From: Sisyra terminalis
Lineage: Eukaryota; Arthropoda; Insecta; Neuroptera; Sisyridae
Direction of reading: 5' to 3'
DNA length: 64,000 nt
NCBI GenBank assembly: GCA_958496175.1
Contig: OY292276.1
Coordinates: 27,546,001-27,610,000 of the forward strand
The number at the start of each line of letters is the position of its first letter. The first letter of the stretch is position 1. The position numbers and the translations under genes are program-made. The notes under the pieces are model-generated. The model did no database searches and had not been told where the DNA came from. It was given only the letters and a program-made list of their open reading frames with translations. Shown here piece after piece: positions 38,767 through 50,199 of the stretch.

Positions 38767-39546
38767 TAATTTTGTAAAAATAATTTGACTTCTTAAAATT
38801 AGTCAGCATTTATGTAGTGAATTATTACCGAACAATTACGAGAAGAATAATGATTGATAAAATTCCAGAGTTGCAAATTCAACAGTAACTTTAATAATTA
38901 ACTAACTATTCCTAAGCAAGAGCCCCCAGAGTTGAACGACGGGGCTATGCTTGGGCGAACATTTAAACCCTAACTACGGTAAACTTATTTGACCCATGCT
39001 AGGATTACAAATGGGTAGACAGTTTTGGCCATGCTAATGATTAGCCAACCTTAGGTGAAAACTGGGGAACCTAATTTTGGCTAATTAATAGCAACCCGAA
39101 CTTGACATAATGTAGGGTTATCAAGCCTTAAAAATTGTTTATAATTCAAACAACTATTATTTATTTATTATTATTGGAAAATAAGCTTAGGCCATATTTG
39201 GGAATTAAGCTTGAATTAGTCTCGAAGATTAAGCATGGCCCAATTGTGATAATGAACCGTGGGTCAATCTAAGTAACCACGCTTGGGTCCATGTTATTAT
39301 ATTTACCAAGACTGAGTCATGACTGGTTTATAAGCTTAGCCTAAACTTCTTCATAGTTGAGCCAAGCCTGGGACCGTCGAGCTTTCCTATCTGCGTTATG
39401 ATAAATAAATAGAACTACGGGTAGACTTTGATGCTATCTTTCAAATTAATGAAATGATACAGGATATTCAAAAATCCTCTAATATAGTTAATATACTTCC
39501 TTATATTAAAATTTATTTTGTCTTCGAAATCGTTGTTTTCCAAAAC
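38767..39546. other. GC-richer repeat-like stretch without a gene
   Basis: From about 38930 to 39390 base composition rises. Short words such as catgct, gcttgggc, aagctta and gccaa recur irregularly in both orientations. It looks like an old degraded repeat, but no unit length or ends can be fixed. Confidence 0.3.
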
Positions 39547-39698
39547 TAATGGCGGATGTCTGAGGTCAAAGTGATTTTTCCGAAACTATTCGGTATTGGG
39601 TTCGTGTTTTGTAACGAATGAATTTTAAATGTGTATCTATTTCACGGATTTTTATTAATTCTAGAGTTACTACTTAGCAGTTATAAAACAATAAATAA
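39547..39698 (+). repeat. tRNA-derived SINE, copy E (degenerate)
   Basis: The tRNA-like head is heavily mutated (TGGCGGATGTCTGAGGTCAA, then GGGTTCGTGT). The body block cacggatttttattaattct and the ttataaaacaataaataata tail still match the family. Confidence 0.6.
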
Positions 39699-40654
39699 TA
39701 AAAAAATAGTTTTCTGGAAAACCCTGCAAAATGGATAAAAAATGTCAATTTTAATTACAAAAATCAAATGGATATATCTTATGAAAATGCATGAATTATA
39801 GATAAATATTAGGAACATCAAGTTGTTTTTTAAAACACAAGTTTTAATTAATACTGTTGTTGGTAAGTAAATACTTTTGTTTTATTTTCTTCATTAATAA
39901 ATTATTCCTGATTATTTAATACTGAATATTGTATAGTGTATAGTTCATGCGGGAGATAACGTGTTTCTTAAAGTTCTTTATTTTTACATTTACGAATTAA
40001 TTACGGCCCTAATTAGTTATACTAATTAAAGTTTATTAATATAAATAGATTCACTCATAATTATCCCTAATAGGCAACTATGCATTTTTATTCTGTGTTA
40101 TTTTTTGTCGTGGTTATTTGCCAATTTGGTTAAAAATTTATAATAAATTAATGAATAAAATACGTAATATGCTTATAAAAATATAGTTTTTTGATAAATA
40201 ATAATGACTGAAACACGATAATATAATAAAACTTAGACAGAAAAATATAATTTCTTTTTCGTTTTTTTTTAATTATTTTAAATGTGTTTGCATATGTTTT
40301 CTGTAGCTTTAGTATTTCTGATTTATAAATATCTAGTTTTTCTGAAAATTTTGCCTACTATTTTTAAATTTCAAATTCATAATACGCACAGAAGAGATAT
40401 TTTTAATTTGAAACTTGTTTAAAAAAATTGATTTTTATAACTATTACAAAAAAAAAATGACAATAAAGTTATACTATTGTAAGAATTTAATTACGTAATA
40501 TTTATAAGCGACTAGTGATTGATAATTTAACTATTAATAAAAAGAGGGGGATATTTTTCCCATCATAATAACGTTAAATCACGTTATTCATTGTAGTACT
40601 TCCCAAATAAGCGCGAATACACATTTTGCTGAATGAGGAAAAACTTAAATACTA
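39699..40654. other. intergenic, no gene seen
   Basis: Very AT-rich. Nothing can be supported. Confidence 0.4.
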
Positions 40655-41020
40655 AGTGATCCCCTGACAAAATATCTCCGTAAAAATATTCCCCCCCCCG
40701 CACAAATTATCTCCGAACAAAATATCATTAAGACAAAATATCCTCGACAATTGATCCTTCGATTATTAATTACTATTTTTTTATACTCAGCATTTTTCCT
40801 GAAACAAAACACCCAACTGCAATTGTTCCCTTCACTATAAATGATTTTTTTCTTCTTTTATTTTAAAAATAACAACACAAAAACTATATAAAAGAGGGCG
40901 GAAGTTCTAGTGGAGGTTGAAGGGCGAAACCCTCAAATCTCAAAAAAAATATTTTAATATTTCATTATGGCTCGATTTATTCGAAAATTAAATTAAAAAC
41001 AAAGACATATCGATGTTGCT
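40655..41020 (+). mobile_element. partial relative of the 26143 TIR element
   Basis: It starts GTGATCCCCTGACAAAATAT and keeps the multiple cgacaaaatatcc-like units, the gacaattgatccttcgatta block and the inner gaaaattaaattaaaaacaa block. The inverted right terminus is missing. Confidence 0.6.
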
Positions 41021-41084
41021 AAAATATTCTTTTAGCAAGTTTCCAGATCATGTTGCTCAAAATTCTTATTTTCCTGATTCTTTA

Positions 41085-41486
41085 ATTACGAGTTCTTTAT
41101 AGGTAGACAATCACAAAAAGCTATTTGAAAAAAAATAATAAGCTATAGTTTTTTCCTCGCAGCCATTTGAAAATGGCGGTTGGATAAATTTTAAAGAAAA
41201 AGGTGGTCTGCGGAAAATTTAATTGCTAAGCTTTATTTAAAGATATCAGAATAGGTAGGAAAATTAAAAGTATGTATATATAAAGATTATTTTATGCTGA
41301 ACGCACTGATTTTTGAATTATTCTGATATCTTTAAAAATAGTTTGGCAATTAAATTTTCCGCAGACCACCTTTTTCATCAAAATTTGCTCAACCGCCATT
41401 TTTAAATGGCTGCCAGGAAGCTTTAACTTATTAATTGGTTTCAAATACCTTTTGGAGACTGTTTATCTAAAAGGAACTCGTAAAAT
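41085..41486. repeat. long imperfect inverted repeat just upstream of the CFAP100-like gene
   Basis: The arms at about 41085-41230 and 41335-41486 are inverted copies. They share GCAGCCATTT and AAATGGCGGTT, then GAAAAAGGTGGTCTGCGGAA, AATTTAATTG and AAAGATATCAGAATA. The loop is about 70-100 bp. A full-length transcript would fold into a hairpin over 100 bp long. The position, about 280 bp before the ATG of the next gene, puts it in or near its promoter. It is probably a MITE. Its TSD is unclear. Confidence 0.85.
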
Positions 41487-41765
41487 TGGGCGATTGTAAA
41501 TAGATTGCCCCATATTGGTTTTTCATTGTAATAATTACGTTGGAAATAAAGATCAAACAATTGGGTGTTATGCATAATATCATGTAGATAGGTAGGTACG
41601 CGTTGCTACGAAACTTAAAATCGATCAAATATTTAAGGAGAAAAATTGACACATTATTTTATTAAAAGTAACTTTAAACATTAAATTTGGGACTGAACAA
41701 CAAAAATATTTTTTTTAAATTAACTTTTTATTACAGATTTCAGATAGAGTTCAAATAGTTTAGAA

Positions 41766-43777
41766 ATGTCCTCTCTTTTGGTGTTATCGTCCGATTCGGG
41801 GAAAAATGTAAAACCTCCTCGGAAAAAATTAAAAGTTACTGTCAAAGTTCGTAAAGCACGAGTTCATCGTCCAACTGCTTTACAAAAAATATTTCGCAAT
41901 CGCAACCAAGCGAATTCCCAATATTATTTCTCCAAGGCGTCGGGGGTTAATGAAGAAAATCAACGGGACGTAACTAAAGAGCAAACACCGTACAAATATC
42001 CGACAGATATTGAAACGTTTTCGTACAAGGTAAGTCTTGACTCAAAAATCTTCTAATAAATTAGCCCACTCAATCTCTCACCAAAAAAAATATATATAAC
42101 TTTATCCAAGGTTAGAAACCAGTGTGTTTCTTTTAATTTGAAAAACACCAATTCCACGTCTCTTATTTATTAGTTTTCTCTTTTAATTATAGATTGATCT
42201 GCCTACGTTAATATAACCAAATAAATTCTATACTAATAATTTTTTTTCTTTAAACTAAACTTTTAATTTGTATATTATAGGTAATTTTTCGAGAATGGCG
42301 CAAACAGCTTCGAGCCCTCGAACGCCAAATGCCCATCCACTCCCGTCCAACCTATCGGACTCGTCAAACTCAGGATGTATTACGGCGTACATTTGTCCCT
42401 GACCCTGAAGATGTAATGAAAACGGTCGCTGACATTGACCCTGAGTATTTCACTATTGTTGAAGGACGTCCCATTTGTACCAAACATTCTCCATTGACTT
42501 ACATCAATAATTTGCGACAGTGCTTAGTAACAAAGATAATGGCCGCTTTTCGAGAAGATGAAATTTTACGAGCGGAAGAAACTGTAGCCAAAGAACGGTT
42601 ACTAATCGAGGACATCAAACGCAGATATCAAGAATATGTAAACAGTTTTGAAGAATTTCTAGCCAAAGACCATCAAAAATCAATGCTAAAATTAAGTGAA
42701 GCCGATGCCAAAAATAAGCAAACTTTAGCGAAAGATGATCTATTTAAAGAGCTGTCCCGTCAGTGTGGTATAACAAAAGTAGCGATTTATATTTTAGAGG
42801 AAGAATGGAGAAATGCTAAAATGTATCAGAAATTCTTGTACCAAACTAGTCCAATGACATGGCGGTTGGAACACGATTACATTCATAGACGTATAATTAA
42901 TGATGAAATCGAACTGGTAACTGATTGGAGTTCATTATTTGGACGTTATCGTTTGGCATCGACGGGTAGCATTGCATCCCTGGATAGTTTGATTGAATTA
43001 TTTTTGGAAGATATCCGAGTACAAGAACCACCTCTCCTATATTTCACTCAGCCCAGCGAACTGATCTGGGTGTTTCGGACAATGGAAACCCAAAATTTGA
43101 ACTCTTTGCTCTACTCGGAGGACTTAGCAGTTCCCTTGGAGAATATGTTGTTGAATATGGAACAGACAAAAGCGACAATAACGAAGGAGTTTCAAATCAT
43201 GAAGGAAATGATTGATGATGTTGAAGAAAGTATCCTTTGGTTCGAAAATCGTTCCGTTAAATTAAAGGAACAAGCCGTACACTTAATCGAAACTCAATTT
43301 AAACGGCTGGTCGCTGGCGACGAATCGTTAAATCTTTTCGTTTATGTGGAAGATTTATATGAAGCCATTATCGCACCAAATGATGCCAATCTTGATATTT
43401 ACATGATGATGAAGGGAATTGAGGTACAATACGAGGCATTTTTGTTAGAGTTGGATACTATTCCTTTGGAACATGTCCGCAAAGCCGAAACTGAGGCTTA
43501 TAGTGAAGAATTCCGGGTAATGAAACAAGCCAAAGAAGCGGCACGAAAAGTAGCTCTGATTCACGAACTTACTCATAAATTGAAACGAGTATTGGAACCA
43601 CCTGTGTATCAAACCACTCGAATATTACGTCCAAGATCAGTTCCGTTACGACCGAAAGTGGTTCGTACACCAGACCGAAAAGAGTTGACGCAAGAGGAAA
43701 AAGACTACTTGGAACTTTTCACTGACTATTGCTTAAATGACGACGTTAGAAAGTATGGAATTAATTTCAAAAAATAA
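41766..43777 (+). CDS. CFAP100/CCDC37-like axonemal coiled-coil protein (DUF4200)
   Basis: Two exons, 41766-42029 and 42281-43777, are joined by a 251-bp phase-0 intron with consensus ends (AAG|GTAAGT ... TATTATAG|GT) and encode 586 residues. The start is the first ATG after an in-frame TAG at 41745. A tttattacag acceptor at 41731-41736 suggests a 5' UTR intron. Residues 1-40 are basic. Residues about 175-290 form a coiled coil of the DUF4200 type, ending with the family-like AKMYQKFLYQTSPMTW. Further on, LLYFTQPSELIWVFRTMETQ matches the CFAP100 signature LYFTxPxQLxxIFxxLExQN. The length is near that of vertebrate CFAP100 (about 600) and CCDC38. In Chlamydomonas, FAP100 is part of the MIA complex that controls inner-arm dyneins. 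In an insect, expression in sperm or sensory cilia is expected. CFAP100 against CCDC38 cannot be settled by eye. Confidence 0.88.
42030..42280 (+). other. intron 1 of the CFAP100-like gene
   Basis: GTAAGT donor at 42030 and TTATAG acceptor ending at 42280. The tract before the acceptor is T-rich. The reading frame is open and in register on both sides, which supports the splice. Confidence 0.85.
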
Positions 43778-44589
43778 TTCTATTTTTTTTTTATCTTGCA
43801 ACATTTTCGATAGAACTCGTAAACTGTACCTATTCAATATTGTATTATCAATAAGAAAATCGTATTTAGTATGTAAATGTGTGATAGTAGAACGAGAAAA
43901 ATTTATTAAACTTTATCAGGGTCATTGCATAAGATGCAACTTTGATGTAGTTTATATTCATTATATTATACCTTAGGGCCTTAACACGTTTTCTATTTAA
44001 ATGCAACAACTGTTCATTTTAAAGATAAAATTGTCTAAAATTACATTTTCACTTTACTATTTTATTACTTTTTTTTTTTTTGAAAAAATACATTTATTAT
44101 TTTCACACTATTTTATCACAGTAAAATTATGGAAATTCTGAAAATAATAATTAAACTCATAAAAACCAAATGCCATTTTAATATCTTTCTGATTTTATGT
44201 AGATACATTTAATTTTTTATGCTCGTATGGTTGAACCACTTTGGATTTTATAATATTACAATTAATAAATATATAAAAATTGAGAACTTCATCAACCATT
44301 GAATGCCTTTTAATTTCTTTCAATGTGTTAAGTGTTTTAGCAAAGACGTTTTTTATATGTAATTATGTCGGTGATTTGGACACACATATGGCCTGATGAA
44401 AATTAGTTCACTACAATAAAAATGAAATAATTTCTCAAAGCAAATTTACTTTTTATTAATTTCTACTTGAAAAATTTCTCTTCAGATATATAAACTATAA
44501 AATGACTAAAATTAGGCTTACATATGGTAGGTACTTGGTACTATAAAACAAGAATTGACACTGTTAAATTCAATTATTTGTAATTTTAT
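43778..44589. other. 3' flank of the CFAP100-like gene
   Basis: AT-rich, presumably 3' UTR followed by intergenic DNA. The 79-codon frame at 43737-43976 overlaps the gene end in another frame and has no merit. Confidence 0.45.
44264..44269 (+). terminator. candidate polyadenylation signal of the CFAP100-like gene
   Basis: The first AATAAA hexamer downstream of the stop codon, about 490 bp away. Variant hexamers such as AATAAG near 43850 are closer and may be used instead. Confidence 0.3.
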
Positions 44590-44895
44590 AAGGGGACATC
44601 CATGAGCGTGAGACGTTTAAGGGTAAGAGGGTGTAAGCATAATCTCACACAATCTCATGTGTGGGAGAGAATGGTCTTAACAAATATCACGTATTTTTTT
44701 AATAATTGTTCTTTTAAATAAATCTAATGTAATCGAGGGACAGATTTACACATTAACATTGCAAATACGCATTTTAAAAAACCGAAGTAATATTAGGGGA
44801 GGAGATCAAGCGAAACCTCACAAAATCTTACCAAAGGGGGAAGATGGATCGAAAAATAGATAAAATTATCTTACGTACTTAATGGATGTCCCCTT
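44590..44895. mobile_element. ISL2EU-like MITE
   Basis: A 306-bp element. The left end AAGGGGACATCCATGAGCGT and the right end ..TTAATGGATGTCCCCTT are inverted repeats over about 14 bp. It is flanked by AT on both sides (44588-44589 and 44896-44897), matching the 2-bp AT target reported for the ISL2EU/IS4EU group. Purine-rich patches fill the interior. There is no transposase. Confidence 0.7.
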
Positions 44896-45264
44896 ATCGT
44901 TCCTTTATAACTGCCATGGTTTTTAAAGATTCTAGGATTATTAAAAAACCGCATCGAGAAATATTAAAAATTCACCCCATAGGAACATGGAATCCAGCAT
45001 CTAACAGTTTTGGAATGGTCACCTTAACAACTCGATCACCCGAAGGTTATAGTTCAAGATCTCATGGACGCCGAACCTTCGTTATTTTATAAGAACTGAA
45101 TGCTTTTTAAGTGCATGCTCCCAACACAGATAGGAACGATGGGGAATTATAAAAGTTTGGCAGGTAACAGGTGTCTGGTCAGAAGTTAAAAGTATTAAAA
45201 TTGTTTGGCTACTGAGAAAATATCTTATATATAAATTGACTATCTTGCCGTTCGTGCGTTCTGT
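44896..45264. other. short intergenic stretch
   Basis: No gene or repeat supported. A 68-codon plus-strand frame crosses the right end of the MITE and is chance. Confidence 0.35.
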
Positions 45265-45300
45265 TGCGCATGCGCATGCGCATTCCTATGCGCATGCGCT
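45265..45300. promoter_or_regulatory. GCGCATGCGC cluster (NRF-1/Ewg-like sites)
   Basis: Overlapping GCGCATGCGC words (45266-45275 and the shifted copy to 45281) are followed by cattcctat and a third GCGCATGCGC (45290-45299). The consensus for NRF-1 and its insect relative Erect wing is YGCGCAYGCGCR. In such AT-rich, CpG-poor surroundings a run of these words is striking. The patch lies 1.5 kb downstream of the CFAP100-like gene and no adjacent transcript is visible, so it may instead be a repeat. Confidence 0.35.
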
Positions 45301-45411
45301 CTGTTATCCCCACTTGCGCATTCAAAACGTTGGTAGGGGTAAGTTGACACAGCGCACAGCATTCCAACATGCCTATTTGCTCAAACCGGCTATTTGAACT
45401 ATTTTTTTAAC

Positions 45412-45583
45412 TATTATTTACCGTCGCTTTAAAACTACCAAGATCTTTATTCTAGAGTAACTTTAGGGTTAATAAAAATCTGTAAATCGAGAAATATTGA
45501 AAATTTGCTCGATACCAGATTCGAACCCAGCACGTACCAATTTTGGAGAAACCACTTAGACAACTCGGCCACTAATAGGTTTG
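45412..45583 (-). repeat. tRNA-derived SINE, copy F
   Basis: On the minus strand it reads A-box-like GTGGCCGAGTTGTCTAAGTG, then B-box GGGTTCGAATCT, the best B-box of all copies. The cgatttacagatttttatta and aaagcgacggtaaata blocks follow. It is full length and well preserved. Confidence 0.85.
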
Positions 45584-48500
45584 CATATAGTATTGCTCAA
45601 AAAAAAAATTTGCGCCTTGCCGTTTTTAGAATTTTAATAATGGAGCTAGTCTAAAACTTATACAAATATCATTATTCCTAGCGTTTAGTTTAAATTTATA
45701 AAAAAAAATCGATATAATCCTCTACAAGACAGTACCAACATTGCATCTTTGGAATCATTGTATCTCCAACATGTGTTAGCTTTGGAAAAGCATTCAAAGA
45801 CAACTTGCAACTGTCGTAAAACCCCATTTTCTTTTCGGTTGAAGAACAAATGCTATTTCAATCGAGGGACCAGCAACGGGAAGAATCCTCAAAGAAATTC
45901 ATTCGTACTTCATCATAATTTTAACAATGATTTAATAAATGTGTAATTACACTTACAAAAATTGTCATAACTATTCATCGGATTGAGCTAGAAGAACTAT
46001 TTTTTCGGTACAATACTCCAACGAACCCAACTCTCAACTTCAATGAACCAACACCCTTATTGCACTGTAACTCTTTTTTGTTAATAAAGTCCAGAAAAAA
46101 AATACATAAAAAATATAAAAAACAAAGGACAATATCGTTTTTACAAAAAAAAAAACAAACTATAAGAATATTTACTCACCGTTCATAATGGTAAAATTCC
46201 TGTGCAAATGGTTTCTAGAATTTTCCGGAATCAGAAAATAGTTACAAATTGCTGTTAGGTAGTTCTTAATGACCTTAACGTTTTAATACAAAAAATTCGA
46301 ATCGACGTATTTGTACGATAGAAATATGAATTTTATTCCAAATTTAGTGTACAAAGCTATCAATCAACCGTTTTTGCCCGCCTTTAATAACCGATTTGAA
46401 TTTTCAATTTAAATGGGATAAAATTCAATGTATACTCGATCCAATAAAAAAAGAATTATGAAAAACGGATTACACTGTGGAAAAACCAGGCTTGATATAC
46501 TTACAACAAAAAAAATATATAGGTGTGGTAAGGTGAGAGTTTGAATTTCTTTTCGCTAATTAAAAAATTAAATAAGTTTCAATTTTTCCGAAAAAATTTC
46601 TAGGGGGGCGGCACATTAGATCTTTGCACAGGAGTGGCCGACATCTTAGGATCGACCCTGCCTATGTGTTTGAATGTTTGAGGAAATCTTGGACCAATAT
46701 TTTCTTTACCAACACTTGAACTTGATCCAGAACCATGATATTTAAAAATTGGCCAACTTATGTAACAAAGCGATTTTTGGGATTTCTTCAATCCCCGGTT
46801 TTATTACAGAAAACTTTCTGACCGAAAAAAAAAATACTATTAGAAAGAAAATTACAAAGAGACTATAAAAAATTATTGAAATGAATCATTTAATTCAGAT
46901 GGAAAAAGTAATGAACATTAATAATACTTCTTTTTGTAGACATTCATTAGAAAAAAGCTCAGTTGCAATTTTTAATCGAGTCGAAATCATAAATTTGATT
47001 ACAAAGAACTCAACGAATTTAATACTCAAAAGACTAAAGACGGTAAAATTTGGGTCAAAATTACTTTAAGTAAATTTCCAATTATAAATTCGCAATTTAA
47101 AATTTTAATTTTTGTATACTTCCTACTCATACTTGTTTAAATGTTGAAAAATTATCCGCTTGCCACTTGACATACTCCATAAATGAAAAACAAGTTACCA
47201 TTTTGCAAAAGAAAAAAATCGCAAATCTAGTTATAGTAACGTCTCTTCCTTATAAAATTTTTAGAACGGAAATTATAAACTAAATGCATGTTTCTTACAT
47301 GTTTCTCACGTTTACGCAATTAAAGACAATTTTTATTTCAATAAATATGATTCTTAGTCAACATAGCTATTAGTTATCTTAATCTTTGTACATAAGCAAT
47401 ATCAATTCATCGGTATATTGCATATTCACTTCATTAAAATTTACTTTAGGTTAAATTTACAATTTAATGAGAATATTAAATAGGTTTTATATGTTATGAA
47501 ATACAGGTGTATAAATTGTTTTGTACTAAATTATAAGTTGCGACACAATTGGCAGAAATGGTTTCAAATTTTGAAAAAAATAATGCAAACTTATTGAATG
47601 TGTCTAAAAACATTTTATTTTTCCTAAGTAAAATTTTTGCAATTATAATAATTATTCATTAAGAGATTGCTCATAAATTTCGTTAAGGAGTTTTAAGGTT
47701 GATTACAAAAATAACAAAAAATGAGAAAACATCGAAATTAATACTGTAAGTAGTCAACTATTTGAGCCATATCTTTGTAAAATTGTATGTCGATTGGGGG
47801 CTTATTTAACCCAGGGTAAATGGAGTAAGTTATGTGTAATCGCAATCAACTCGCGATAGCTCTTTTCGTAGAAATGAACTTTTTTTGGAAAAACAGGCAA
47901 GCATTTTTGGAAATATTCCGCGCCAACCAATACCAAAATCATAAACATTTAAGAGTTATTAGCAAAATATTTCAAAGTAAAGATAGAAAATCATCTTATA
48001 ATTCAATCCGAGTGTATAAAAGCCTAGCAGAAATATCTACAATGCCTACTTAAAAGTCTAGAGAAATCTCCCTTATTTTCATAATTCCCCGCCGCTTTTT
48101 CTAAACATCCTTAAGAAAAATAAGGAGAGGAACACAATTTTCCAAAGTCGTATAATTATATTAATTGTGGTTCATAAAAGCAAGACTATGGTAGAATATG
48201 GTGGCTCTCATGGCCAAATTTAAATTATAAATTAAACTCTTTACAATATACGTATCCCCGATAGCTAACAGGAATGTCGATTCCGCAGTTTGAGCATTTT
48301 AGTGGTTAGTTTTGTTTTTGAAATTATACTTCTTTAGGCGCAACATGAAAGGAAAAAAATGCATTTGTTTCGGAAATTAATTTGGACTGTTACGTTCACA
48401 GTACATGATTCTGAATTAAACTAGCCTTATACATGTGCCCAATGAGCTAACTTTTATTATCTGTAAAATATGAACCATGCCAACTACGCAAGATAATGAT

Positions 48501-48719
48501 TATGTTTCTTAAAACCAAAAGCAGCCTTTAAGATTTGGAATTTTGTAAATAAGTTTGGCTTTTTCTAGCGTAGAATAAACTATTCGTTTAAATATTAACC
48601 ACTTTTTGGAATTTATAAATGAGGTAAAATAAAAACAAACTATTTTAAATCGTTGTAATAATAACCAAATTTCGGTATATATGTTGACCCAAGCCTGGGC
48701 CAATCATAAATTCCTATCT
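45584..48719. other. intergenic, with one coding-like patch
   Basis: No convincing gene. At 46600-46791 the minus strand holds a frame (...YHGSGSSSSVGKENIGPRFP...) that is more coding-like than its surroundings, preceded by no clear acceptor and ending at a normal stop. A plus frame at 45749-45946 is similar in quality. Both could be scraps of transposon or processed-gene sequence. I could not identify either. Confidence 0.3.
46600..46791 (-). other. possible protein-coding remnant, unidentified
   Basis: A 63-codon minus-strand frame with balanced composition (Gly, Ser, Pro and Arg present), unlike the Lys/Asn/Ile-rich random frames nearby. Its C-terminus is proline-rich (SNVPPP, stop). It has no partner exon, splice signal or family match that I can support. 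It could be a terminal exon, a retrocopy or transposon debris. Confidence 0.22.
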
Positions 48720-48932
48720 GAGAATCAACAAAATATTTAAAATGATACTAGAAAGTAATTTTTCAGTAAACATTTTTTTTTTTGTCGCACAAATTGGTAA
48801 TAAGTGTAATAAATTAATTTTTCGCAGGAAATTTAAATCCCATCAAAAATATGAACCCAAAATAGAATATCTTTAACTTCAAATTTTATACAAAATCTAT
48901 AGTGCATCTATTAATATGGCTAGAGCCTATAA
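48720..48932 (-). mobile_element. Tc1-like transposon, partial second copy without the LTR
   Basis: Read on the minus strand from 48932, it matches the left end of the element at 31482: a tagccatattaatagatgca block, then ctatagattttgtataaaat and, further on, aatttattacacttattacc. It has no LTR insertion, so it shows the empty site. The terminal bases are mutated and the rest of the element is missing. Confidence 0.75.
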
Positions 48933-50199
48933 TGTTCACATATGTTTTGCATTTTGTAGTAGCTATTTTGTAGGATAGCTTATAGACACTGATAATAATC
49001 TGCTTACATAATAAATGTGGCTCTGCAATTTTATAATTTTTCCTATTTTCCCAGCAAAGTGGGTCTTATTCAGTCTTATAAAGATATTTAGAGGGATATG
49101 ATTTACTTTGTGCAATTTATGAACAACTACCAAGTGTTTAAATTAATACATTAACTACAAATGAAATAAAACTTACTTTTTCCGTATTTTATTCATTTGA
49201 ATATTAAAACATAGTTTCATTTCTTATTGAAGATTCATACATTTCAGTTTTGTTAATATTACAATCATTAACTTCGTAATGTTTTAATTTAAAACTTATT
49301 TTTAGCATAATACTCAAAGAATGTTACTAGTTAAAATTACTGGAAAAAAGACGTAATTAATCATTTATAATTAAATGCTATTACATTTGCAGTTACTGAA
49401 ATTTAATTAAATTATGAGGTAAGCTCATGGGAAAAATGAAAAATATTCATTAAATTTATATCTTTTATGCCCAAATTTGTAAATTACATAAAATATGTTC
49501 GCCAGTTTCTCATCCACATTCTACAACTTGTAGGTAAAGTCATTTGTGTATAGGTATATCTACATAATAAAATATGAATGTTTAATGATTGTCATGGAAA
49601 AAGGGGCAATGGAACGTGCCATCGAACATGGAAGAGATATTCATGCAGATGAGAATGTTTTGGTACGAGAAAAACTTGTCACTTATATCGGATTAACGGA
49701 TTCAATTGCCGCAGGTCTTCACCGAATCTTCAATGGAATTTACACGCAGCAAATGACCAACATTCACCGCTAATAGCAATTTAGCGGCAAGATAACAATA
49801 TTTTTCGTGCTTATTCTCGTATTTCTCGTTTATGAATGAAGTATAACGCGTATCGTTACATATAATAATTTTTTTAACCGCAAATATGGTTTTAAAATTA
49901 AATTTACGAAATTCAATCAAATTATATTGAAAAGAAAGTAAGAACAAATTAAGTGACAAAATTAATGTGTATATAGAAGTTATCGATGAGTACTTATGAT
50001 AGAATTCTAAAACTCAATACAACTTGTTAAAAATGACGTCAAAGAATTTAGTTCACCGGTAAAAAAGGAAAAATCTTAAGAAAATACCGTGAAACCTTTA
50101 AAAATATGTACCATGTAAAACTACATGAGATTCCCATTTAAAAAAAGAAATAAAATAATTAAATAACATAATAGCTTCGGAAAATGATCAAAGAACTTC
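48933..50199. other. intergenic, with one coding-like patch
   Basis: AT-rich apart from the coding-like patch at 49585-49773. Directly after that patch, accgctaatagcaatttagcgg forms a short hairpin. Confidence 0.35.
49585..49773 (+). other. possible coding remnant, unidentified
   Basis: The frame starts at an internal Met and reads MEKGAMERAIEHGRDIHADE, then NVLVREKLVTYIGLTDSIAA and so on. The segment is GC-richer than its flanks, and its composition (Ala, Gly, Glu, Arg, His) is that of real protein rather than random AT-rich frames. It ends in a stop followed by a small hairpin. No splice acceptor, partner exon or known family can be pointed to. It may be a single small exon, a retrocopy or a transposon scrap. 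Confidence 0.25.
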
